Shown in pieces: positions 1 through 33,114 of a stretch of DNA of 64,000 nucleotides. A program made the translations under genes and the position numbers. The DNA comes from Macrosoma leucophasiata (Eukaryota; Arthropoda; Insecta; Lepidoptera; Hedylidae), in contig JAWQUS010000022.1 of assembly GCA_036365455.1 (NCBI GenBank), positions 4,650,001 to 4,714,000 of the forward strand, written 5' to 3'. Positions within the stretch are counted from its first letter, which is position 1; the number at the start of each line of letters is the position of its first letter. The notes below the pieces were generated by a model. It searched no databases, was not told where the DNA came from, and saw only the letters and a program-made list of their open reading frames with translations.

Positions 1-23
1 CTGCACTTGGAACTTTGATTAAG

Positions 24-228
24 ATCTGACTATGATTATGACGAACAGATTCTTCTTTGTCTTCTACAAAGGAATTTTATTTGATGATTTATCGGTTATT
101 TTTATTTATAAATCGGTAGTCATTAAAACTTATTTGGATTATTATTATTATAAGTCATTCACTATACGTAGCTACTGTAACCCGATGATGCAAATGTGCT
201 TGTACACTAATTTGAAATACAACGTTTG
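24..228 (+). repeat. Family N repeat
   Basis: GATCTGACTATGATTATGAC to TTGAAATACAACG, the inverse of 2873-3095. No gene is seen in the first 3.3 kb apart from repeats. Confidence 0.55.
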
Positions 229-252
229 AATTTTAATAAATTAAGTAAGCAT

Positions 253-473
253 TTTCCGTGCCGGTTAAGCCGTCGGTCCCGGATGCTATCGATAGATAGC
301 AGTCGTTAAGCCTTGTCGGAAGCCTCATGGGCGGTTTGAAAACATCCGACAGCGGGTTGGCCACTAACCCGTACCTCCACCCGCATTGGAGCAGCGTGGT
401 GGAGCAAGCTCCAGGCCTCCCCCCAAGAAGAAGATAGACTCGTGCCCAGCGGTGGGACGTATCAAGGGTTGAA
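253..473 (+). repeat. Family I repeat (RTE-like LINE tail)
   Basis: TTCCGTGCCGGTTAAGCCGT to GTGGGACGTATCAAGGGTT. Contains GTGCCCAGCGGTGGGACGTA, the conserved end of lepidopteran RTE-type elements. 5' truncated, in intron 6. Confidence 0.65.
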
Positions 474-544
474 TACCTGGTACCTACATTGAATAACTGC
501 TAGTTAAGTCAGCAAACTACGCCCCGTACACTCATTACAAGTAC

Positions 545-768
545 AAGAAGAAATAATGCACATCGACCTCAGGAAGAGACGTCGGCTTATTTCGGATCTG
601 TAGAGCGTTATCTCTTTCGCACCTTGTTTTGACCAATACCGGACTACGGACGCTTACGTAGGCAGTGTGCAGCAGTGATAACGCCCTATGATGCCGAAAC
701 TAGCCGATTGTCTCTTTCATGAGCTCGATGTGCATTATTTCTTGATGAGCACTGTACTACGGTTTAGT
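545..768. repeat. Family C element with long imperfect inverted ends
   Basis: Left AAGAAATAATGCACATCGAC and right GAGCTCGATGTGCATTATTT are inverted relatives. The inner arms (GTAGAGCGTTATCTCTTTCG, and GATAACGCC on the other side) continue the symmetry. MITE-like. Confidence 0.65.
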
Positions 769-935
769 ACCTGGTATCGGAAGCGGTATATTTTTATTGA
801 AGTAATTCGCAAAGATCCAGTTGCGTGTCATCTCAATCTGCAACTGAGTGACAAAACTATATTCCAATATCAATTTTAACTTTTTGAAGTGCTTGTATGT
901 TAGGAATAATTAGGATCCCACTGCAGAATCATTTC

Positions 936-1432
936 GTTTTTTTTTATGTAGTGGAAGTGGTGCATGCAGTTCACATTGATGTTAAGTGATGACTGCAGCC
1001 TGTAGACACCCACACAAAGACCAAGGTCAAAATGACGACCCGGTTAGTCCAGCGGTGTGAAACCATCGTTTGTCTCGGTCGCGGGTTCGATCCCCGCACC
1101 GGGACAAATATTTGTATGGCCTACAGATATTTGTTTCGGGTCTGGGTGTTTGTGTATGTGTTGTATGTGTACAACGGCACCCACGACACAGGTTTATACC
1201 TACTGTGGGGCTGTGAGTGTAAGCGTATTTCATTATTTATTATTAAAATGCAGATGCGTTACCACTCCTGAGGCCTAAGGTGTTATGCCTCTGTGCCGGA
1301 AATTACAGGGCCGTACATTACCACCTGACCGGAACACGATAGTGCTGAACACTACCATTTAGCGGCAAGTATATTAGGTAATGCGGTGGTGCCTACGCCC
1401 GCGATATTCGTCACTGGAGCTCTACCACCAGT
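936..1432 (-). repeat. Family A repeat carrying the SINE at 1035-1244
   Basis: In sense direction the family starts ACTGGTGGTAGAGCTCCAGT and ends GCTTGTTTGCCACTTCCATT, then poly(A); it is about 285 bp when complete. Many copies share the same 5' end, which fits a SINE or a fixed non-autonomous LINE derivative better than random 5' truncation. This copy is itself inserted in a family R repeat. Confidence 0.8.
1029..1250 (+). mobile_element. tRNA-derived SINE with 6-bp target duplication
   Basis: The SINE body is 1035-1244, flanked by AAAATG on both sides (1029-1034, 1245-1250). The head has a pol III B box GGTTCGATCCC and an A-box-like TTAGTCCAGCGG, and the tail is ATTATTTATTATT. It is inserted inside a family A repeat (936-1432). 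Related copies are at 11884, 26023 and 61809. Confidence 0.85.
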
Positions 1433-1734
1433 ATCCAGATATGCTACAAATCTAATTTTTATGCACATTTATAATCTAGAGAATATATATCCACTAGGTT
1501 GACCAATCAAAATTTGGCCGCAAGAATAAAATATCATTCATCTGAAGGAAATATAAAGACTCTGAAAAATCACGGCTGTCATTGCGCACTTGGCCGCCCC
1601 TACCTATTTTCGTTCCGCCCCGATAAATTTTTACGTCTACATTACATGTATTATTTAAAATACATCAAATTAAAGCTATTTTGTTTCATTATTATACTAA
1701 TAATTTAATTAAAAATATTTGCGGCCAAAGTTTT

Positions 1735-1850
1735 AAAGGCAACCTAGTGGATATAATATATGTTTTTTAGATTATAAAATTGCGTAATAATTAGGTTTGC
1801 AGCATATCTGCATGAACGAAATGATTCTGCAGTGGGATCTTAACCCTACT
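1735..1850 (+). repeat. Family R repeat, uninterrupted
   Basis: AAAGGCAACCTAGTGGATAT to GATTCTGCAGTGGGATCTTA. It gives the pre-insertion state for the copies at 905 and 4658. Confidence 0.65.
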
Positions 1851-1879
1851 ACGTAAGTGAGCACGGTATTGGTCAAAAT

Positions 1880-2005
1880 TTAATCAAAACGGTCAACAAA
1901 CGTCACATAGGTAAGGTGCAAAAGAGATAACGCTCTACAGACACGAACTAAGACGAAGTCACGCTGCCAAAATCGATGTGCAATATTTCTTGTTAGATAC
2001 TGTAA
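1880..2005. repeat. Family C fragment
   Basis: AAACGGTCAACAAACGTCAC to AATCGATGTGCAATATTTCT; about one half of the element. Confidence 0.55.
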
Positions 2006-2639
2006 TGTGTTATCCATTTGTGGCATATAGTATCGTTTGTGGCATGCAGTGGCATTTGTGGCAATAATAGTGAAATTTGTGGCATAACCAGTGGCGTTCA
2101 TGGTATGCACAGTGGCAATTGTGGCATGAACAGAGACGTGTAAAGTGGCGTTTATGGCTTCAAATTATCAATACCTGGTCGTAGTCAACTCGCATAGTGG
2201 CCAAGGACCTGGTCATCTCGTCTTGCACCTCGGCCCACGCTTCGCCCGCGTCCCGCAGCATCGCGTGGGTATATAGTGGCGTTTGTGGCACCTGAGTGAA
2301 CTGCCGCACCCATGGGCTTGCCATAACCTAGCAAAAAAAAAAAAGTGTATTGATAAAAACACAATAGGGATATGCATAAAATTTAAAATTGTCTCAAATA
2401 TTTTTTTCTCGAATACTTATCTACGCCATATTATAATTACAAAGCTTTTTATTTACTTATTATTTAATGCCATTAAAATATTATGTAAATAGTGCAAAAT
2501 AAGGTAACGAAATTCAAACTTCCAAAACGCGCCGCCATTGGTCGAGACGAAATAACACTTTGTCTGGTGTTTTTCTAATACTATTGCACTTAGGTACTAC
2601 ACAATTCAAAAAAAATCAAAATTCAAATAATTTATTTTA

Positions 2640-2862
2640 TTTAAAGAAAAATGGAAAGAAAAATTTGACTTCAGGCGAGACTCGAACTCGCGGCCTACTG
2701 GGAATCTAGTCCAGCCGCTCTTCCAATTGAGCTACTGAAGTCTTGCCCGATTTGTCAAATCTTTCCTTCACATTTGTTGCATTATGGCAGCAGCAGCGCC
2801 ATCTATTGCCAACTATGCTAGTTAGGCAACCGATATAATAGACTTTGCAGTTTATTGAAATC
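2640..2862 (-). repeat. Family D repeat with tRNA-like part 2668-2741
   Basis: In sense direction, about 150 nt of leader (AGCATAGTTGGCAATAGATG) is followed by a tRNA-like sequence with a perfect 7-bp acceptor stem (ACTTCAG/CTGAAGT), then a T-rich stretch and an A-rich tail. Confidence 0.75.
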
Positions 2863-2872
2863 ATTTATTATA

Positions 2873-3095
2873 CATCAAATCATTTATTTCAAATTGGTCT
2901 ACAAGGACACTTAAGCATTGTCGGGTTATAAGATACCTTGAGAGAATGACTTATAATAATAATCCAATAGGTATTAATAAATACCAATTTAATAATAATA
3001 TTTAACCGATACGTGAATCATCAAATTTTTCAATTCCTTCATAGAATAAAATGAAAAATCTGTTCGTCATAATCATAGTCATTCACTTGTAAGAT
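2873..3095 (-). repeat. Family N repeat
   Basis: TATTTCAAATTGGTCTACAA to GTTCGTCATAATCATAGTCA. A third copy (about 6975-7455) carries the D insertion at 7056-7300. Confidence 0.6.
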
Positions 3096-3183
3096 GGCTT
3101 TTTTGCTTCTTCCATGATTTGTAGAGCTATTAAAATTGAAAATACGTATGAAGTAACACAAAAGTTTAGAGTAAAAAACACTC

Positions 3184-3213
3184 GACGTGTGTTGTGACGT
3201 CACAACACACGTC
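3184..3213. repeat. Perfect 30-bp palindrome centred on TGACGTCA
   Basis: GACGTGTGTTGTGAC followed by its exact inverse. The centre is a canonical CRE/ATF site, but this is intronic repeat-rich DNA, 110 bp left of the mariner element. Confidence 0.9.
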
Positions 3214-3324
3214 ATCAAAATGACGGCGTTTGAAGAGCTCAAATATACTCAATGTTTTAAATTTCACTTTGAAAAATAACTATAATATTTTCAGGCCTAT
3301 TTATAATTTTTCTACGATATAATA

Positions 3325-4596
3325 GGTCGGGGAAAAAGTCTTTTCGCATTATAGTATGTATGAACTTGTAATAAAATCTCTTTGGCTGTAGTATTTGTAT
3401 CTGGCTGGTTTTGGTATCATTGAAAGTTACAATTTTAAAGAACATAATTCCAAATTCAAATTCGGCAAATGTGTGATTTTCATTTGTTTTTCGTACTGTC
3501 AAGATAAGTGAATCTAATGAAGAAATACGATACATTTTAAAATTTTACTACAAAAAATGCAAAAATGCAACGCAAGCCGCAAAAATTTGCGATGTTTATG
3601 GACCTAGTGCAGTGTCTGTGAGAGTAGCACAAATTTGGTTTAAGCGTTTTCAATCCGGAAATTTTCATGTCAAAGATGCACCTCGCTCTGGTCGCCCTAT
3701 TACGGATAAAATGGATGCCATTTTTGAAAAAGTGGAGCAAGTTCGACATATCAGTAGTTACGACGTAGCTGAAGAACTGAGAATTGATCACAAAACAGTT
3801 TTGACGCATTTAAAAAAAGCTGGATACAAAAAAAAGCTCGATATTTGGGTACCTCACGAGCTCACTGAAAGAAACCTAATGAATCGTGTACTCATTTGTG
3901 ATTCTTTATTACGACGTAATAAAACCGAATCATTTTTGAAGAAGCTGATAACTGGTGATGAAAAGTGGATCTCGTACAAGAGCGTGCGAAAAAGGTCGTG
4001 GTCAAAGGCCGGTCAGGCTTCACAGACTGTGGCGAAACCGGGTTAACTCGCAATAAGGTGATGTTGTGTGTGTGGTGGGATTGGAAGGGCATTATTCATT
4101 ATGAGCTATTACCACCAGGCAGGACTATGGATTCTGAACTCTACTGCGAACAACTGATGAGATTAAAGCAAGAAGTTGAGAGAAAGCGGCCGGAATTGAT
4201 CAACAGAAGGGGTGTGGTGTTTCATCATGATAACGCTAGACCTCACACATCTATAGCCACTCAGCAAAAATTAAGAGAGTTTGGCTGGGAGGTGTTAATG
4301 CATCCGCCGTATAGTCCTGACCTTGCACCTTCAGATTTCCACCTGTTTCGGTCTCTTCAGAATTCTATATGCAATGTTAGGTTAACATCACGAGAGGACT
4401 GCCAAATCCACTTGTCGCGGTATTTTGATGAGAAGTCCCAAAATTTTTATAGCAATGGGATCATGTCCCTACCTACAAGATGGCAAAAGGTTATCGAACA
4501 AAATGGTACATACATACTTTAGTTAAATTTAAATAAACTATATTAAAAAATGATTTGAATTATCTTAAAAAATGCGATGAAAGTTTTTCCCCAACC
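3325..4596 (+). mobile_element. Mariner transposon, 1.27 kb, in MAPk-Ak2 intron 6
   Basis: The terminal inverted repeats are about 26 bp (left GGTCGGGGAAAAAGTC, right complement GGTTGGGGAAAAACTT). TA dinucleotides flank the element at 3323-3324 and 4597-4598, the target duplication of Tc1/mariner elements. The length is typical for mariner. It encodes a broken transposase. Its direction is opposite to the host gene. Confidence 0.95.
3513..4522 (+). pseudogene. Mariner transposase, frameshifted, start codon lost
   Basis: Similarity starts near 3513 without an in-frame ATG (first M at 3612). The helix-turn-helix region reads NATQAAKICDVYGPSAVSVR, followed by APRSGRP and a second HTH region. 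The catalytic triad is present: GDEKW, HHDNARPH and YSPDLAPSDFH, with exactly 34 residues between the second and third aspartates (D34D, the mariner signature). Near 4035-4040 the reading passes to another frame, equivalent to one lost base; the first frame stops at 4046 and the second runs to a stop at 4522. The segment after GDEKWI also looks a few residues short. The element cannot make its own transposase but could be mobilised in trans. Confidence 0.93.
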
Positions 4597-4657
4597 TAAT
4601 ATATAAGTTTAATGTTTAATTAAAGACGAAAAAAAAATTCATGAATATTCCCTATTG

Positions 4658-5215
4658 ATAGGCAACCTAGTGGGTATATATTCTTTAGAGTATAAATATG
4701 TGTAAAAATTAAGTTTGCAGCATATCTGGATGAACGAAATGATTCTTTTTTTTTAATGTAATTTAATGTTTGCTACAAGCATGCAGTTCACATTGATGTT
4801 AAGTGATGACTGCAGCCTATAGACACCCACACAAAGACCAAGGTCAAAATGCAGATGCGTTACCACTCCTGAGGCCTAAGGTGTTATGCCTCTGTGCCGG
4901 AAATTACAGGGCCGTACATTACCACCTGACCGGAACACGGTAGTGCTGAACACTACCATTTAGCGGCAAGAATATTAGGTGGTGCCTACGCCCGCGAGCT
5001 CCCGTCACTGGAGCTCTACCACCAGTAAAAGTAAAGGAGTATGACGCACGTGGGAGCCATCGCTCTCTTCGACAGTATATTAGGTAATGCGGTGGTGCCC
5101 ACGCCCGCGAGCTCCGTCACTGGAGCTCTACCAGTAACTGCCAGTTCTGCAGTGGGATCCTAACCTATTAGGGGTGCATATTCCCTAATCGCCACGCTTG
5201 GCAGCCGGATAGGCG
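4658..5215 (+). repeat. Family R repeat split by family A sequence
   Basis: ATAGGCAACCTAGTGGGTAT to GAACGAAATGATTC, then A (4745-5143), then TTCTGCAGTGGGATCCTAAC onward. It lies directly beside the mariner element. Confidence 0.65.
4745..5073 (-). repeat. Family A repeat with 47-bp 5' extension
   Basis: The A body is 4745-5026. It continues with 47 bp (5027-5073) that also follow the A copy ending at 6793. A partial second A copy (5074-5131) is attached. All are inserted in the R repeat 4658-5215. Confidence 0.8.
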
Positions 5216-5265
5216 ATCACAGTGATGGGAGAAGTATCTTTTTATTCATTCATTTTATTTCATTT

Positions 5266-27880
<22,615 letters not shown>

Positions 27881-27954
27881 TTTCGTGGTCACTTAAATTT
27901 ACACTGTAACAGTTGATTTAACACGAAATTCACGCAACAGCACTGAAACTCACT
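27881..27954 (-). other. MAPk-Ak2: Predicted 5' UTR of MAPk-Ak2
   Basis: This is the 74 nt between the predicted initiator A at 27954 and the ATG at 27880. There is no upstream ATG and no obvious splice signal. The boundary rests only on core-promoter motifs. Confidence 0.4.
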
Positions 27955-27982
27955 GACCAAGTAAAACAACACGTTATTTATA
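27952..27982 (-). promoter_or_regulatory. MAPk-Ak2: Core promoter of MAPk-Ak2: TATA box plus initiator
   Basis: Reading the minus strand, TATAAATA (27982-27975) is followed by TCAGTG, whose A at 27954 is the presumed +1. The TATA start lies 28 nt upstream of it, inside the normal -31 to -26 window, and TCAGT is the arthropod initiator. A second TCAGTG occurs about 10 nt downstream, so the start could be dispersed. Confidence 0.5.
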
Positions 27983-28454
27983 ATCTTTATACACTGTAAA
28001 TCACAGCGGCAGTTATAGTTTTACCGATTTATGAAATCACAGTAGGAAGGAATACAATCGACGTCCACTGACAATCGCGCTCGTCTGTCGTAAAAAAAAA
28101 CTTTTAAGTGAAGTGAATGTTAAGATCGTATCGATTAATTAATAAATCGATTGTGTGTGGTAAGATAATCGATGATTTTATTCGAATCGAAACGCTCTTC
28201 ATAAATATAATTTAATATTGAATAAAAACGTCCAATGCGGGACATAAACCTCTCCGAACGATACTTACAATGACCCTAATTTTATGCTTGCCTAAAATCT
28301 ATACAACGTCCTCAGTCCACCTTACCAACTATAGTGAGTTATGTTTTGCTTTCCAGTAGTTATGTGGTCACCACTCAAGAATCGTTTTGCTTTTGCCATT
28401 ACCTAGAAAATTCTTATAAAACCCGCAGTGAATAACTTATATTTTAGTATGAAA

Positions 28455-28720
28455 AACGGTTGACAGACAAGCTGACGGGATTCCTGGAATGGAAAATGCG
28501 TATGAACGTTTGCAACATCAGAGTTTCCAAAATACAGCCAAGCTTATCAGACTTTTGGTCGCCAGTTTCAAAAAATTCTAATTTGCAACGCCGAGACAAT
28601 ACCTCTGAAGAAATTTTTTTTTTCAGTTTACATGGCCTAGGCCGATACGAGCTCAAACACCATACCGTTAGCACTGTCAAATGTTAAGTCAGTGAGGATG
28701 GAACCACGATTCTTTCCTTT
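28455..28720 (-). mobile_element. Non-LTR retrotransposon 3' fragment, degraded
   Basis: The minus strand reads RPRPCKLKKKISSEVLSRRC with TFIR further on, a decayed version of the RT C-terminus at 9567-9870. The terminal GACAGACAAGCTGACGGG is also shared. It lies just upstream of the MAPk-Ak2 promoter. Confidence 0.65.
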
Positions 28721-28739
28721 TAGCAACAACAAGTAACTA

Positions 28740-30360
28740 TTTGAATACAGTCAGAGAGAGGTATAATACGTTTCAAATTCGATGAAATTCTCAAAAGGGC
28801 CTCTGTGTAAGCAATATTGAAAAAAATACTTGCTTAACTCAAATACCTATGCAAATACCTATATTATTTTTTGATTTCTTGTAAGCTTTATTTTTCATCA
28901 CATATTATCCATTTATATATTTAATAGATATAGCTTGTGACACAGATCGTTCATTGACTCTGTTAGCATGTTTAGACATCCAGACACCTATAAACATGTT
29001 TTTATTAATATTACACTGAGAAATTATAGACCACTTTAAAAAATCGAAGTTTTGCTATTCGATTCTATCAAATTATCGATATTATTCAGAATAAGTGACA
29101 TGCCTAAGTTGAATAATAGCGTCGCAGTAATACCAATCGTCGGGAATACATAAATATGTTGCCATGTTTAAATATTGGTTTTCCCTTCTTCAGTATCTTC
29201 AATTTAAAAGTAGTGTAAATATGTCGCCAATCAAAAGAGAAAGAGTATGGTATGGACTTAAAATATGTTAGAGCGATATACATACTATCGGTGTCACTTC
29301 CCTACATATTATCGGTGTATAGGAATCAACTTTTTACTATCACACCAACAAATTTGTAATACACTACTCATTAAAAAAAATCGAAACACTCATTGCTATT
29401 GTTTCTGTTTAATATTAAAGCGTATAAAAAAACAATATGATAATCATTATTTTCTTTTATACAATAATTTCTCCCGAGCTTAGGGGAATACTAAATTAGT
29501 GTTATCTCTGGGTAGGTACCTATCAAGCAATGCTGCCAATACAAGAAAAAATCTCGTTCAGAAACATGAGAGATTCATACTAGATTAAATAAAAAAAATA
29601 TTTTATAATCAATTAAATTGAACTATACAAAACATATTATTACAGGTACTACAGGTCATAATATTACTATACTGATGTAGGTACGAAATGCTAAAAACTA
29701 TTTTGATTTACTTTAGTAGGATGGTACCATGATAGTACTAAGTAGGTACCTATTTCATATAACAAAAGCTGGAGCCACCCCAATTATAATCACCAGGAAT
29801 CGCCACTGGTGCAGACAGGGTCGGGGGATTTTTAGAATATATCAATCTCTATTGCTAATTTAGCAACTAGGTATCACTGTTTTGTTTCGTTTCTTTACAG
29901 GACGGCGTAGAAAAGAAAGAGACAGAGCGTTAGCTATTTAGTAAAACAATGCAATAGGTAAAAGGTCATGTTACGAGCTCAGGTAGAATCGGGGGGCATA
30001 AACAGTAATCTATGTTACGCTAACTCTAAATAAGCTGGCCAAGTGCGAATCGAACTCGCTTCAAAAGCGTTCCGTATCTCCTCCTTGGATCTATTTCCTC
30101 AATGAATGAATGAATTATTTATTTGTTTGGGTAAATTACGCCCATACAAGAAAATACAATAATATTAATACAGAGGGAATGTCAGATAATTAATACATAA
30201 TAATTTAAGAATAATAACACCAAAAAAAAAAATTAAAATAAATTCGTCATGGTTAAAATTTTTCTATAAGCTAAAATCAAATTAAAAGTCAGTCGTAATG
30301 TCAAAGTAAAAATATTCAAAATATTAACAAGTTAAAAAAAAATAAATTCATGTCACAATT
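28740..30360. other. AT-rich intergenic DNA upstream of MAPk-Ak2
   Basis: No repeat family of the window and no coding signal was recognised. It is one of the longer repeat-poor stretches. Confidence 0.5.
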
Positions 30361-30364
30361 CAAT

Positions 30365-30692
30365 AATGGAGAAGTTCCACGTTGGGCCCGCACCTTGTAC
30401 ACTATATCAAAAGTTAGAGAAAAATACGCAGAATCATGGAAAAATACTCAAAAAATAATTTGAATAGTTGTTTTTTTGTCGGAATTATTTATTTTACGTA
30501 ATTTTTGTATGACAGGAATGTGTTGCCATATCGCTATTAAGACATTCTTGTTTTCGAAACATACTTACGACAGTTAATTGAAGATTTAATAAACGATTTG
30601 AATAGCTGAAAATTATTTAGTATTTTATGCTTCATCTCTCAACATAGTGTACATGGTGCCGGCCCAAGCTCCATACATTTTGGAACGTCTCC
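30365..30692. repeat. Family O MITE
   Basis: From GAGAAGTTCCACGTTGGGCC to ATTTTGGAACGTCTCCTT. The ends are related as inverted repeats (AAGGAGACGTTCCA). A second copy is at 57945-58262. Confidence 0.7.
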
Positions 30693-30713
30693 TTTATAAA
30701 ACAAAATAAAATA

Positions 30714-31085
30714 TGAACTGCACAACTTCCTTCCACTTTTTTTTGTCCTTTGCATTGTGGAGTGCGTCATGCAGCTTGGTATGGAGAATTGAACGGACCT
30801 GGTTAGACCGTCTGGTTGGGGAACGATCTCGGCCGTTTCCGGATCTGGAACCAGATTATTTCCATCTTTGCGTGCGATGTGATCAAATAACTCCAGGTTT
30901 TTTTTTTGAGCCGGTGGTAGAACGTTGTTTGTGGATATTGAGTTCGCGAAGGATGGACTGGTTCGTGCGAAAGGCAGTCCTCGGAGTCTGTAGCATCTTC
31001 CGCCAACACCACATTTCGAAGGCGTCAATGCGGCTTCTGTCAGCTTTTTTTAGCGTCCACTTTCCGGATTCCGTACTGTTTACGA
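30714..31085 (-). mobile_element. Non-LTR retrotransposon coding fragment, frame-broken
   Basis: Different minus-strand frames give W-RKMLQTPRTAFRTNQSIL, FDHIARKDGNN and TRSVQFSIPSCMTHSTMQRT. These correspond to the C-terminal region of lepidopteran reverse transcriptases (motifs like FGHIARRD and a GRP-RW-D block). Several frameshifts are present. Confidence 0.7.
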
Positions 31086-31280
31086 ATATTCTGCAGGATG
31101 GTTGCAGAGGTCCATGAAGACCAAGACCAGGTCAATTTGGTCTTCAGAGGCTTGACAAAATAGGTCGAGTACTGAGGGTGTGGTCAAGAGTCTTAAGAAT
31201 CGGCGTGCATATATGAAGAGAATGATGAATGTAGAAGAAGCACGGGAGGTGTGCGAGGACCGGGATATCTGGCGCGCCAC
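31086..31280 (+). mobile_element. Non-LTR retrotransposon C-terminal fragment, cut by a MITE
   Basis: Plus-strand frames contain a remnant of CRGP-RPR and MNVEEAREVCEDRDIWRATT, like MMKVDEAREVYQDRDIWR at 42965. The 3' end is interrupted by the MITE at 31281-31528. Confidence 0.7.
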
Positions 31281-31528
31281 CACAGATCACCTCCAATAGA
31301 TACCGCATTCAGGGCAACCGACGCTCACAACATATTAGTGCATTTTGCTAGCATAGAACGCAATGCACGATATAGCGACGCTGCCTGACAGCCAATCACA
31401 GCGCTTTAATTACGTCTCCCGCAACCCCCGCGTATCTCAAAGAACGGTGAACACGAATCCGAACAAATATTCACATGTCACATTCAAATATTCACATATT
31501 ATGCGGTATCTATTGGAGGTGATCTGTG
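31281..31528. mobile_element. hAT-type MITE, 248 bp, intact
   Basis: A perfect 28-bp terminal inverted repeat begins CACAGATCACCTCCAATAG. Exact 8-bp target duplications CGCGCCAC lie at 31273-31280 and 31529-31536. The 8-bp duplication and CA...TG ends fit the hAT superfamily. There is no open frame, so it would depend on an external transposase. Confidence 0.92.
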
Positions 31529-31957
31529 CGCGCCACACTCTCTACCTACCAACCGTCAGAAGCGGCCTAGCTCAGGCCTAGGGGCGCCAGGGTTTCATTG
31601 CTCACGGGCGCTACACGAGCTAGAGCCGGCCATGCTAGCATGAATGTGTACGATGCCTTGGTTGAGGTTCCAAGTTTTCAATATGAGGAACCCTAAAATA
31701 AATAAGTGTACCTACAAAATTATATTCGGACACACTCGTACACATTAGAGCCAAGGCTCCGTGATTCTAATTCGTCATGAATCCACCCACCGTGAAGGTA
31801 TCGAGGATGACAGCGAACGTGCTTTTGTTTTTTTTTACCTCAGATCGTAAAGGAACAAGGCAGAAAAATTTCAAACCGCCACGTAAAACAGGGAGTTTTG
31901 GCGGGAACCTTGAAAGAGGCGTGTGGTGCTCTTATTTTATTTCGTTTTCTGGTGTAG

Positions 31958-32287
31958 GTATTTTTGAGTTATATTAAATAAAGTTGGTGGCATTTTGTTT
32001 GATATAGGTTTATTACAGTGCCACACACGGGCACTGAACGGTGCAATAGAATAACAGTGGGAAAACACGGCCTTTCAGGTTGCCTCGAAATCTTCATCGT
32101 AAATGTTCTGGTAAAGTAGCCATCGCTTTACTCGAATTACTGACTGTGACTCACTTGACTGACATAACAAATAACTGACTGACTGATTCTAATTTTAACG
32201 CTGCTTTGAAACGAATCCAAAATATCGTTTACTTGACACTGGTAATACGCGTAACAGCGATGCCATTTTAAATTTAAAAAAAAAACG
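31958..32287 (+). repeat. Family K retroposon
   Basis: TATTTTTGAGTTATATTAAA to GTAACAGCGATGCCATTTTA, then an A-tract. A 3' fragment of the same family lies at 7862-7912. Confidence 0.7.
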
Positions 32288-32667
32288 TTAAACAGATCTA
32301 TAATATTATCTAGGAAATTTATAGAACACTAGCGGCCCGCCCCGGCTTCGCCCGCGCTGCTCTGCTCCTATTAGTCATAGCGTAATGTAAGCTATCCTAT
32401 CTCTCAAGTTGGATCGAACTGCACATGGTGTGCGAATTTTATTATAATCGGTTAAGTGGTTTAGGAGTCCATTGAGGACAAACATTGTGACACGAGATTT
32501 ATATATATTAAGATTTCTTGGTATTTCAAATATTTTTAACTCTTATTTTTTACTTACTTTAATACATTAACAGTTTAGTTGTCTCATTTAGTAGATCGCC
32601 CCACAAGGGATCAGCTACCACTCCACAAAAAAATCAAATCGATAAAGGCTCAGTAGTAGAAACAAGC

Positions 32668-33013
32668 ATGGCCCGGCGGCTGGTGTAGATCATAAGCGAT
32701 CTACTCGGTTAAGCACTACGGGCGCGGTCGGGTAGTGTGATGGGTGATCGCTAGTGGCAAATTAAATGCGCGTTTCCGTGCTTCGGAGTGCACGTTAAGC
32801 CGTCGGTCCCGGTTGCTATCGATAGATAGCAGTCGTTAAACCTTGTCGGAGGTCTTATGGGGTGGTTTGAAAACATCCGACAGCGGGTTGGCCACCAACC
32901 CACCCACCTCCACCAATTCGCATTGGAGCTGCGTGGTGGAGTAAGTCCACCCCAAAAAGGGGAGAGACTCGAGCCCAGCTGTGGGACGTAGGTATAATGC
33001 GTTGCCATTATAG
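32668..33013 (+). repeat. Family I repeat, nearly complete
   Basis: CATGGCCCGGCGGCTGGTGT to GACGTAGGTATAATGCGTTG. Shows the order of the full unit. Confidence 0.7.
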
Positions 33014-33114
33014 TAGAAACAAAAAAATATCTAGGTACTCTACATAAAAAAATGTTACACGAAAAACATTTTCTCTCAGATAGGTAAATAAAAAGTTTTC
33101 GACAATATTTCTTT

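Larger units (their letters stand above)
905..1503 (-). repeat. Family R repeat split by a family A copy
   Basis: ATTAGGATCCCACTGCAGAA...CATTTCG before the A insert, and ATCCAGATATGCTACAAATC to ATATATCCACTAGGTTG after it. Inverse of 1735-1850. Confidence 0.65.

Noticed and set aside
30713..31117. A 134-codon plus-strand frame
   Set aside because: Antisense shadow of the degraded reverse-transcriptase fragment on the minus strand.
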